Source of the DNA: Clostridiaceae bacterium
GTDB taxonomy: Bacteria; Bacillota; Clostridia; Saccharofermentanales; DTU023
Length of the DNA stretch: 17,014 bases
Reading direction: 5' to 3'
Assembly (NCBI GenBank): GCA_012798865.1
Contig: JAAZMK010000022.1
Location: 1 to 17,014, forward strand
Shown here: positions 6,529-13,214 of the stretch, piece after piece
How the letters are laid out: each line of letters opens with the position of its first letter
Position numbering within the stretch: position 1 is the stretch's first letter
The notes under the pieces: model-generated
What the model was told of the DNA's origin: nothing
Databases searched by the model: none
What the model saw: the letters and a program-made list of their open reading frames with translations, nothing else
Program-made: the position numbers and the translations under genes

Positions 6529-7893
6529 ATGGATCAGAGATTTTGTCTCATTGATTCGATAAGCGAGAAACTGCTCAAAGAAGTAGAGAAGAATACCTAC
6601 ATCGACAACGCCCTTTACGACGAGCACTCCGTAAAGAGAGGTCTGCGAAATAAGAACGGTACGGGTGTCCTGGTCGGCATCACGAACGTGGCGTCGGTCG
6701 AAGGTTATACGGTGGAGAACGGTATGAAAATTCCCGCTAATGGTAAACTCTACTACCGCGGCATTTCGATTGAAGAGATCATCAACAATTTTCAAAATGA
6801 AGACAGATTCGGCTTTGAGGAAGTCATCTTTTTGTTGCTTTTCGGCTCGCTGCCTTCCCGAGAGGACCTCGACGAATTCGAGAAGATTCTGGGAGACAAT
6901 CGAAGGCTGAACACGGATTTTACTCAGGATGTCCTGCTAAAACTCCCGAGCCGAAACATCATGAATAAATTGCAGCGAGCGATTCTTTCGATGTATTCCT
7001 ATGACGACAATCCGGATGACATCTCGCTTGAGAACAACATCATTCAGTCGCTCAACATCATCTCGAAAATGCCCATGATGATCGCCTATTCCTATCAGAT
7101 GATGAAGCATTACTTTGAGGGCAAGTCGCTCGTCATTCACAACCCACAGGAAAATAAATCGACAGCGGAAAACATGCTGCATCTTATGCGCCGAGACGGC
7201 GCATACACCGATCTCGAGGCTAAACTCCTCGATCTCTGCCTTGTTGTACACGCGGACCACGGTGGCGGTAACAACTCTGCCTTTGCGACGCACGTCGTGT
7301 CTTCGACAGGTACCGATATCTATTCCGCCATGGCGACGGCTATCGGCTCGCTTAAAGGACCGAAGCACGGCGGCGCCAACCATAAAGTTGAGACCATGAA
7401 AGACGACATCATGGCAAACTGCCGCTACAACGACAAGTCGGAACTGGAATCGTATTTAAGAAAAATCTTAGGCAGACAGGCGTTCGACGGCAAAGGGCTT
7501 ATCTACGGCATGGGACATGCTGTCTACACAATATGCGATCCCAGGACGACGATCTTGAAGAAGATGGCACAAGAACTCGCAGAAGATAAAGGTGCAATGG
7601 AAGAGTTTGAATTGCTCAATAACATCGAGACGATTACTGCGAGAATTTTTAAAGAAGAACGAGACAAAATCATCTCGGCAAACGTCGACCTATTCTCAGG
7701 TTTCGTTTACAAGATACTCGGCATCGATCGTGATCTCTATACACCTATGTTCGCCCTTGCGCGCATGGCAGGCTGGTGTGCGCACAGATTGGAGCAAATC
7801 AGGGATGACAAGATTATTCGCCCCGCCTACGTCTCCAACTACAGAAATAACGTCTACATTCCAATAGGTGAGCGTAAGAGTGTCACGAAGTAA
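6529..7893 (+). CDS. gltA: Citrate synthase
   Basis: This enzyme condenses oxaloacetate and acetyl-CoA to citrate, feeding the aconitase and isocitrate dehydrogenase encoded just upstream. It is 454 aa, slightly longer than the classic 430 aa because of an N-terminal extension of about 40 residues, as in other anaerobe-type enzymes. The catalytic triad is visible: His280 in GPKHGGANH, His330 in YGMGHAVYT and Asp387 in NVDLFSG. The conserved HADHGGGNNSAF motif is at 241-252. 2-Methylcitrate synthase is a relative, but the genes needed for that pathway are absent and the acn-icd context supports citrate. Spacing of 15 nt from icd, with GAGG before the ATG, suggests co-transcription. The weak hairpin CAATC-TCA-GATTG just after the stop has no T-run. 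Confidence 0.94.
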   Translation: MDQRFCLIDSISEKLLKEVEKNTYIDNALYDEHSVKRGLRNKNGTGVLVGITNVASVEGYTVENGMKIPANGKLYYRGISIEEIINNFQNEDRFGFEEVIFLLLFGSLPSREDLDEFEKILGDNRRLNTDFTQDVLLKLPSRNIMNKLQRAILSMYSYDDNPDDISLENNIIQSLNIISKMPMMIAYSYQMMKHYFEGKSLVIHNPQENKSTAENMLHLMRRDGAYTDLEAKLLDLCLVVHADHGGGNNSAFATHVVSSTGTDIYSAMATAIGSLKGPKHGGANHKVETMKDDIMANCRYNDKSELESYLRKILGRQAFDGKGLIYGMGHAVYTICDPRTTILKKMAQELAEDKGAMEEFELLNNIETITARIFKEERDKIISANVDLFSGFVYKILGIDRDLYTPMFALARMAGWCAHRLEQIRDDKIIRPAYVSNYRNNVYIPIGERKSVTK

Positions 7894-7940
7894 TCGTGCA
7901 ATCTCAGATTGTATTAACTGAATATGGGATGTTGCGTGGG

Positions 7941-7951
7941 ATCATTATGAT
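7941..7951. repeat. Palindrome in the 209-nt spacer before the redox cluster
   Basis: ATCATTATGAT is a perfect odd palindrome. It is flanked by GTGG (7936-7939) and CCAC (7956-7959), which extend the symmetry with one bulged base. It could be a regulator-binding site or small hairpin located about 70 nt upstream of a possible promoter for the redox cluster. The function is unknown, and short palindromes arise by chance. Confidence 0.25.
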
Positions 7952-8013
7952 GCCTCCACAGTAACGATGAGATATTCGGTTAGAAATGAGGCAGTTTTTG
8001 AATATATAAATTA

Positions 8014-8042
8014 TTGTATATTTGCAATATCTCTGTTATCTT
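8014..8042 (+). promoter_or_regulatory. Possible extended -10 promoter of the redox/kinase cluster
   Basis: TTGTAT (8014-8019) lies 17 nt upstream of TATCTT (8037-8042), which is preceded by TG one base upstream (TGT-TATCTT), an extended -10 arrangement. The surrounding DNA (8000-8045) is the most AT-rich part of the spacer, about 60 nt before the first gene of the cluster. Each hexamer matches the consensus only moderately. Confidence 0.4.
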
Positions 8043-8102
8043 AATTCCAAGAGGTTTAATTCAAAGGTTTTTCGCGTAGATGTGGGTGCTTGAGGGGAAC
8101 GT

Positions 8103-9902
8103 ATGGTCAAGCGATTGAACAAGTTAATTGCAAGGCACGTCGACACGTCACAATTTCCCGTCAAAGCGACCGTACGGAAGGACGGCGTCGTCGTCCTCGA
8201 AGGCGAAGTTCCCGATTGGAAAACTGCCGATGAGCTCGCTCATCGCGTCGCCAAATCAAAAAAAGTCCGAAACGTCATCAACCATCTGTCATGCGACGGG
8301 AAGAGTCTTGCCTATATTCCAAAAAAAGATCTCATTGAACAAGGGAGAGCGCTCGGGACTTTCGATGAAGCCGATGTGATTATTGTCGGCGCGGGCGTCA
8401 TCGGCTCAGGCATCGCCCGCGAACTATCCAAGTACAACCTCGACATCGTTGTCCTTGAGAAAGGCGACGACGTCTCACAAGGTGTGTCCAAAGCGAATAA
8501 CGGCATGATCCATCCGGGGAACGCTGTCATCCCAGGAACCCTGAAGGCAAAACTAAATGTCGAGGGCAACGCCCTGTATGATGACTGGGCATCCGATCTC
8601 CAGTTTGAGTTTAAACGGATCGGCTCTTTCGGACTATCTTATGACAAGAAAGATCGCTACACGCCGTGGCTCGGGTGGATCGCAGGTCGCCTGAACAAGG
8701 TCCCGGGAATGCGCTTTATTTCGCCCGATGTTTTTCTGGAGATGGAGAAGGACGTCGAGGTGAGACCGCGGCGTGTGCTCTACGCGCCGACGACTGCTTA
8801 TGTGGACGGCTTTGAGGTGACAATCGCTCTCGCGGAGAATGCCGCTATGAACGGCGTGAGATTCCATCTTCTGACGGAAGTTGTCGATGTCGATGTCGAA
8901 GAAGGCGTCGTCAGGGGAGTTGTCACCGACAGAGGGACGGTCAAGGGAAAACTCGTCATCAATGCCGCGGGCGTTTTCGCTGATGAGATCGCGGCGATGG
9001 CGGGAGATCAGTTCTACACCCTTCATCCGAGAAAAGGCGTCATCGCCATCTTCGACAAGGAAAAGAAAGGTCCGGATCGTTCTATGAACGGCAGACCGTA
9101 CGTCTATCAAAAGAACACAAAGGGCGGAGGAGTCCAGCGAACGGTCTCGGGCAATCCCTTATGGGGACCGAATGCCGTCGAGATAATTGACAAGACTGAT
9201 CTATCTGTACAGCCTGAAGATCTCGACTACGTGATGGGTAGCGGCTCGGTCGTCTGCCCGGGGACGAAACGTACTGATATCATTGCCAGTTTCGCCGGAA
9301 TACGCCCTGCCGATTATAAAGAGGATTTCATCATAGAACGTTCGCGTGTCGTGAAAGGGTTCATCCACGTCGCAGGCATACAGTCGCCCGGGCTCGCTGC
9401 GGCGCCCGCCATCGCGAAAATGGTTGAAGGGTTGACAGCGGACGAGCTGGGAGAGTTGACACGCAAGGACGACTGGAATCCGATACGAGAGAAACCCGTC
9501 GTCTTTTCCAAGCTGTCTCCGGAAGAGCAAGAACGCCTCGTAAACGAAAACCCATTGTACGGTCACATCGTCTGTCGCTGCGAGACGATCAGCGAGGGCG
9601 AGATCGTTGACGCGATCAGGCGACCCATTCCAGCCGTGACGTTCGATGCGATCAAGCGCCGCGTGCGTGCGACGGCGGGACGGTGTCAGGGCGGGTTTTG
9701 CGGACCAAGAATTCTCGAAATCATCATGCGTGAGACGGGGCTTCGCCCTGAAGAAGTGCGAAAACAGGGCAAGGACTCCTACATTGTGGCAGGTACAATT
9801 CGAGATCGATATGATGCGGCGGATTGTTGCGAGACACGGGCGTCGGTTGGTATAGCCGACGGCGTTGCACAGGAGACGGGAGCGCATCATGAAAGTGCTT
9901 GA
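8103..9902 (+). CDS. BON-GlpA-like FAD dehydrogenase with C-terminal BFD [2Fe-2S] domain
   Basis: This is a cytoplasmic flavoprotein of the D-amino-acid/glycerol-3-phosphate oxidase fold, most like the catalytic subunit GlpA of anaerobic glycerol-3-phosphate dehydrogenase, which oxidises sn-glycerol-3-phosphate to DHAP. Three parts are visible. Residues about 17-65 resemble a BON domain (VVVLEGEVPDW, then KKVRNVINHL). Residues 90-445 are the FAD domain, with the dinucleotide motif VGAGVIGSG at 95-103, an acidic strand end VVLEKG, and the FAD-contact end IHVAGIQSPGLAAAPAI. Residues 488-560 are a BFD-type [2Fe-2S] domain with Cys491, Cys493, Cys528 and Cys533 (CRC and GRCQGGFC). E. coli GlpA has the last two parts but not, to my knowledge, the BON part. 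It overlaps the next flavoprotein gene by 14 nt. GAGGGG precedes the ATG. The substrate could be another phosphorylated polyol or a 2-hydroxy acid (LhgO-like). Confidence 0.8.
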   Translation: MVKRLNKLIARHVDTSQFPVKATVRKDGVVVLEGEVPDWKTADELAHRVAKSKKVRNVINHLSCDGKSLAYIPKKDLIEQGRALGTFDEADVIIVGAGVIGSGIARELSKYNLDIVVLEKGDDVSQGVSKANNGMIHPGNAVIPGTLKAKLNVEGNALYDDWASDLQFEFKRIGSFGLSYDKKDRYTPWLGWIAGRLNKVPGMRFISPDVFLEMEKDVEVRPRRVLYAPTTAYVDGFEVTIALAENAAMNGVRFHLLTEVVDVDVEEGVVRGVVTDRGTVKGKLVINAAGVFADEIAAMAGDQFYTLHPRKGVIAIFDKEKKGPDRSMNGRPYVYQKNTKGGGVQRTVSGNPLWGPNAVEIIDKTDLSVQPEDLDYVMGSGSVVCPGTKRTDIIASFAGIRPADYKEDFIIERSRVVKGFIHVAGIQSPGLAAAPAIAKMVEGLTADELGELTRKDDWNPIREKPVVFSKLSPEEQERLVNENPLYGHIVCRCETISEGEIVDAIRRPIPAVTFDAIKRRVRATAGRCQGGFCGPRILEIIMRETGLRPEEVRKQGKDSYIVAGTIRDRYDAADCCETRASVGIADGVAQETGAHHESA

Positions 9903-11151
9903 GACGGACATCGCGGTGATCGGGTCGGGTCCTGCGGGGTTGGCCGCTGCGCTCGAAGCGTCGCGTTTAGGTAAGCGTGTGACGCTGATCGAGAGAAGCG
10001 ATGATCTCGGCGGCATCCTTCAACAGTGTATACACGACGGTTTCGGCTTGATCCGATTTAAAAAACAGCTATCAGGACCTCAGTATGCCGAGCGATTCAT
10101 TGAAGAATTAAAAGCGAGCGATGTATCGCTGCTTATGGATACGACCGTTCTCTCGATCGAAAACGAGCATAAGTTGATACGTGCGGTGAGTCCGAAGGAA
10201 GGTGTGCTCGAGATACGTCCAGGCGCCGTCGTTCTTGCCATGGGTTGTCGCGAGAGAACAAGAAGTCAAGTCGAGATATACGGAACGCGACCGTCCGGCG
10301 TGATGACCGCGGGAACGGTTCAGCGATATATCAATCTTGAGGGGTATCTCCCGGGGAGGCGCGCCGTCATTCTCGGCTCGGGCGATATCGGGTTGATTAT
10401 GGCGCGGCGTATGCATCTCGAGGGGATTGAAGTTCTCGGCGTCTACGAGCTGATGCCTGAAGTCGGCGGTCTGGCGCGCAACGTCTATCAGTGTCTGATC
10501 GACTACGACATACCGCTCCATTTATCGACGACAGTAAAGGAAGTGTTCGGCGACGAAAGGCTTGAAGGTGTCCGCGTCGTTAAAGTCGACGAGAATAGGC
10601 GACCGATCGATGGGACTGAAGAGGATATTGCATGCGATCTTCTCGTCTTGTCGGTAGGTCTCATTCCTGAGAACGAGTTAAGTCGAAAAGCCGGCGTCCT
10701 CATCTCGCCCGTGACGCAGGGTCCTGTACTTGATGAGTCCATGATGACGTCTGTGCCGGGCATCTTTGCAGCCGGCAATGTCTCGATCGTTTTCGATTTA
10801 GTCGATTACGTCTCCGATAGTGCGGAAGCCGCTGCGCGAGGCGCCGTTCGCTATCTCGACGGACAAGCTCCCTCCGCGGAACCGCTCGACGTGATCTTAG
10901 GGAATAATGTCGCGTCGCTTCTTCCGACGCAGTATCGCGTCGACTATACAGGTGATGAGCTGTCGTTCTACTTGCGCGTTTGCAAGATGGAGAGCAACGT
11001 CCGCGTCGCGTTGAGGCAGGGTGACAGAGTGATCAAGAGCAGAAAAATGCCGGTCGTCCGTCTGGCGGAGATGGTCGCGCTGACGCTGTTGCGGGAGGAC
11101 TTGGCGCTTATCGAATCTGGTATGCCTCTTGACATTCATATAGAAACGTGA
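9889..11151 (+). CDS. NAD(P)/FAD-dependent oxidoreductase partner of the GlpA-like protein
   Basis: This is a pyridine nucleotide-disulfide-type flavoprotein with two Rossmann folds: FAD motif GSGPAG at 12-17 followed by TLIERSDDLGG, and an NAD(P)-type motif GSGDIG at 163-168. The second FAD-contact motif GIFAAGNVS is at 291-299. A conserved GGILQQCIHDGFGL stretch (41-54) is typical of the type that sits beside GlpA-like and DUF1667 genes. No CxxxxC disulfide of thioredoxin-reductase type is apparent. It probably moves electrons between the GlpA-like [2Fe-2S] domain and NAD(P), standing in for GlpB. The ATG at 9889, overlapping the upstream gene by 14 nt, is preferred over an in-frame TTG at 9865 because MKVLETDIAVIG gives the normal short N-terminus. 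Upstream AGGAG is 13 nt away, so translation is probably coupled. The name is by family, not by proven reaction. Confidence 0.8.
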   Translation: MKVLETDIAVIGSGPAGLAAALEASRLGKRVTLIERSDDLGGILQQCIHDGFGLIRFKKQLSGPQYAERFIEELKASDVSLLMDTTVLSIENEHKLIRAVSPKEGVLEIRPGAVVLAMGCRERTRSQVEIYGTRPSGVMTAGTVQRYINLEGYLPGRRAVILGSGDIGLIMARRMHLEGIEVLGVYELMPEVGGLARNVYQCLIDYDIPLHLSTTVKEVFGDERLEGVRVVKVDENRRPIDGTEEDIACDLLVLSVGLIPENELSRKAGVLISPVTQGPVLDESMMTSVPGIFAAGNVSIVFDLVDYVSDSAEAAARGAVRYLDGQAPSAEPLDVILGNNVASLLPTQYRVDYTGDELSFYLRVCKMESNVRVALRQGDRVIKSRKMPVVRLAEMVALTLLREDLALIESGMPLDIHIET

Positions 11152-11229
11152 GGAGATTACGCGGAAGCGAGGAGACGTACAGGAGATGTCAAGCGAGCGA
11201 AAGACACGGCTCGAGAACTGAGGTAGGAG

Positions 11230-11604
11230 ATGGAAGGCAAACTCATTTGCATCAGTTGCCCTAGAGGGTGTGAGCTCCTCGTTCAAACGGACGAGCGCAC
11301 CGGCGCTTTCATTTCGGTCGAGGGTAACGCCTGCATTCGCGGGTCATTGTTCGCGGAAGCGGAGGTCAATCATCCCGAGCGCATGATGACATCGGTTGTC
11401 TCGATAAGAGGTGCCAAGCATTGCATGCTGCCCGTCATCAGCCGTCGCCCGTTACCGAAGGGGAAGCTCGTCGAGGCGGTGCGCGCGATGCGCTCCATTA
11501 CAGTCGAAGCGCCTATAAGGGAAGGCGATGTTATCGCGGAGGACATCGTCGGCACGGGGATCGACGTGGTCGCCGCGCGATCTCTGTCATGTCGATGTGA
11601 TTAG
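11230..11604 (+). CDS. DUF1667 small Cys-rich protein
   Basis: A 124-aa protein of the DUF1667 family, whose genes commonly follow GlpA-like and FAD-oxidoreductase genes, as here. The N-terminus carries Cys7, Cys10 and Cys14 (CISCPRGC) plus Cys35 (GNACIRG). This CxxCxxxC plus GNACxRG spacing resembles the [4Fe-4S] site at the start of molybdopterin oxidoreductases, so an iron-sulfur cluster in electron transfer is a fair inference. The rest (about 50-116) is a small alpha/beta domain; two further cysteines lie in the last four residues (CRCD). An in-frame TAG just upstream fixes the start region, and GAGG lies 6 nt before the ATG. It is probably an electron-carrying or maturation subunit of the glycerol-3-phosphate dehydrogenase-like complex. 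Confidence 0.8.
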   Translation: MEGKLICISCPRGCELLVQTDERTGAFISVEGNACIRGSLFAEAEVNHPERMMTSVVSIRGAKHCMLPVISRRPLPKGKLVEAVRAMRSITVEAPIREGDVIAEDIVGTGIDVVAARSLSCRCD

Positions 11605-11714
11605 CGGACGGCTAAACGATGAAGAATCGGAGCTGTTCTGTCGGATTGTAGTTGTCGACCGATGGAATTACTCGTAAGTTACAAATATATCCATTGAGAG
11701 TTTGAGGAAAAAAC

Positions 11715-13124
11715 ATGAGTGAAGTAATCAAAGCGTTGGAAGCCATTGTCGGGCAAGAGGATGTCGTACTCGAAACGTCGGTCAGAGCGCAAAAAGCAGT
11801 CGATCTTTACGCTCTTCGCCTTTACCAAAAGCACGTCGGTTGGGAGGCGACCCTTCCGCAAGCCGTCGTTCGCCCGAAAGATACGGATGAAGTCTCAAAA
11901 GTGCTCCAGCTCTGCAATGAGCGAGGCGTGCCTGTCATCCCATATGGCGGCGGTTCCGGCGTACTCGCCGGCGCAGAGACGCGCGACGAGAGAACGGTCG
12001 TGATCGACCTTGCACGCATCAATCGTTTGATCAATGTAGACGAAATTTCGTTACAAGTGACGTGCGGCGCTGGCATGCTTATCCGAGATCTTGAGGCGAT
12101 CGTCCAGGAAAGAGGCTTCAAGCTGGGTCATTATCCTCAGTCGATGGATCTCGCTCAGATGGGTGGACTCGTTGCCACGCGATCGACGGGACAGTTCTCG
12201 ACCGGGTACGGCGCTATCGAGGATTTTCTCGTCGGGTTGGAAGCCGTTCTCGCGGACGGAACAGTCGTTCGCATCAACAATGTGCCGCGACGTGCAACAG
12301 GTCCTGACCTTAGACACCTATTTCTCGGTTCGGAAGGAGCCTTTGCCGTTATCACGGAAGTGACGGTCAAGATGTTTCCGATACCGGAGACCACATGGAA
12401 GCATGCGTATCGCGTCAAGACGATGCGTCAAGGGCTTGAAATCATCCGTCTCGTCATGAAGACGGGCATCAAGCCAGCCGTCGTGAGACTCCACGATTGG
12501 CTCGAATGTGAGAAACCTTATGGGGCTTTCATGGAGGAAAATGAGAGTCTCCTCCTATTCTGGTCGGAGGGGCGGAAAGAGATCGCCGAAGCAGAGGGCG
12601 CCATCATCGATGAAATCGCAAAGGCGAACGGCGCCGTCTCCGCCGGAGAAAAACCGCTCGACCTCTGGTATGTCCATCGCAACGACGCGGCAGATGAATA
12701 TGAGAAATACGGAGCGAACGGCATCTTGGTCGATACGCTAGAAGTCGCTGCCGACTGGAACGTCATCGCCGACATCTACGAAAAAACAGTGGAACGTGTC
12801 TACTACGAAGTCCCGGAGGTCGTCTTTTTCTCAGGACACTCTTCGCACAGCTACATCAACGGCACGAACATCTATTTTCAACTCGGCGCGTTTCCGCCCC
12901 CTGACGTTGACGAAGCACAACGCGTCTATGAAGCTGTCTGGGGTATCGTGGTGGAAGTGGCGCTTGAACACGGCGGATCGATGGGACACCACCATGGCGT
13001 CGGCAAACACCGCGTCCGTTGGATGGAAAAGGAACACGGGAGTTCCTATGCACTCATGGAGTCGCTCAAACGCGTATTTGATCCCAACGGTATTATGAAT
13101 CCGGGTTCGCTGATCGAACTGTGA
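11715..13124 (+). CDS. FAD-binding oxidoreductase, alkyl-DHAP synthase / GlcD-like
   Basis: A 469-aa flavoprotein of the vanillyl-alcohol-oxidase/GlcD superfamily. The PCMH-type FAD domain spans about 45-225 (PYGGGSGV at 76-83, GHYPQSMDLAQMGGLVATRS at 138-157, TGPDLRHLFLGSEGAFAVITE). The FAD-oxidase C-terminal cap follows. Several stretches resemble alkyldihydroxyacetonephosphate synthase (AGPS) more than lactate dehydrogenases: the GHxPxS...GGxVxTRxxG pattern, SHSY at 377-380 where AGPS has a catalytic tyrosine, and the triple histidine HHH at 425-427 in GHHHGVGKHR. The family includes E. coli YgcU. The reaction could be ether-bond formation on acyl-DHAP or dehydrogenation of a hydroxy acid or polyol phosphate. 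The adjacent ETF fusion argues for a dehydrogenase that donates electrons to ETF. GAGGAA lies 8 nt before the ATG. No GlcF-type Fe-S partner is present. Confidence 0.8.
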   Translation: MSEVIKALEAIVGQEDVVLETSVRAQKAVDLYALRLYQKHVGWEATLPQAVVRPKDTDEVSKVLQLCNERGVPVIPYGGGSGVLAGAETRDERTVVIDLARINRLINVDEISLQVTCGAGMLIRDLEAIVQERGFKLGHYPQSMDLAQMGGLVATRSTGQFSTGYGAIEDFLVGLEAVLADGTVVRINNVPRRATGPDLRHLFLGSEGAFAVITEVTVKMFPIPETTWKHAYRVKTMRQGLEIIRLVMKTGIKPAVVRLHDWLECEKPYGAFMEENESLLLFWSEGRKEIAEAEGAIIDEIAKANGAVSAGEKPLDLWYVHRNDAADEYEKYGANGILVDTLEVAADWNVIADIYEKTVERVYYEVPEVVFFSGHSSHSYINGTNIYFQLGAFPPPDVDEAQRVYEAVWGIVVEVALEHGGSMGHHHGVGKHRVRWMEKEHGSSYALMESLKRVFDPNGIMNPGSLIEL

Positions 13125-13214
13125 CCGACCGGAAGATAATATATTCGGTTTACGAATATTATTGACAATACCGAAAAAACAAACCAGATGATGAGAAAGG
13201 CGAGATCTGACAAG

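Noticed and set aside
7896..7910. Terminator after citrate synthase
   Set aside because: The CAATC-TCA-GATTG hairpin is only 5 bp and lacks a T-run.
7894..8102. Riboswitch or T-box leader before the redox cluster
   Set aside because: No T-box, glmS-like or other conserved riboswitch core was recognised, and there is no terminator-like hairpin with T-run before the start codon.
9865..9888. TTG start for the second flavoprotein
   Set aside because: It adds eight basic residues before the canonical MKVLETDIAVIGSG start and has no ribosome binding site.
11149..11226. Readthrough of the TGA ending the second flavoprotein (open for 24 further codons to TAG), as for a selenoprotein or fused DUF1667
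   Set aside because: The extension is low-complexity Arg/Glu-rich, no selenocysteine-insertion-like hairpin is evident, the protein already ends at a normal family length, and DUF1667 has its own start and ribosome binding site.
13162..13190. Perfect TTGACA upstream of the ETF fusion as a -35 box
   Set aside because: No TATAAT-like hexamer is present 15-19 nt downstream, and the site would lie only about 50 nt before the start. A weak 7-bp inverted repeat (13141-13147/13153-13159) nearby is too short to call.
13188..13214. Earlier ATG start for the ETF fusion
   Set aside because: The nine extra residues (MMRKARSDK) are not family-like, and the ribosome binding site AGGCGAG lies inside them, placed correctly for ATG 13215.
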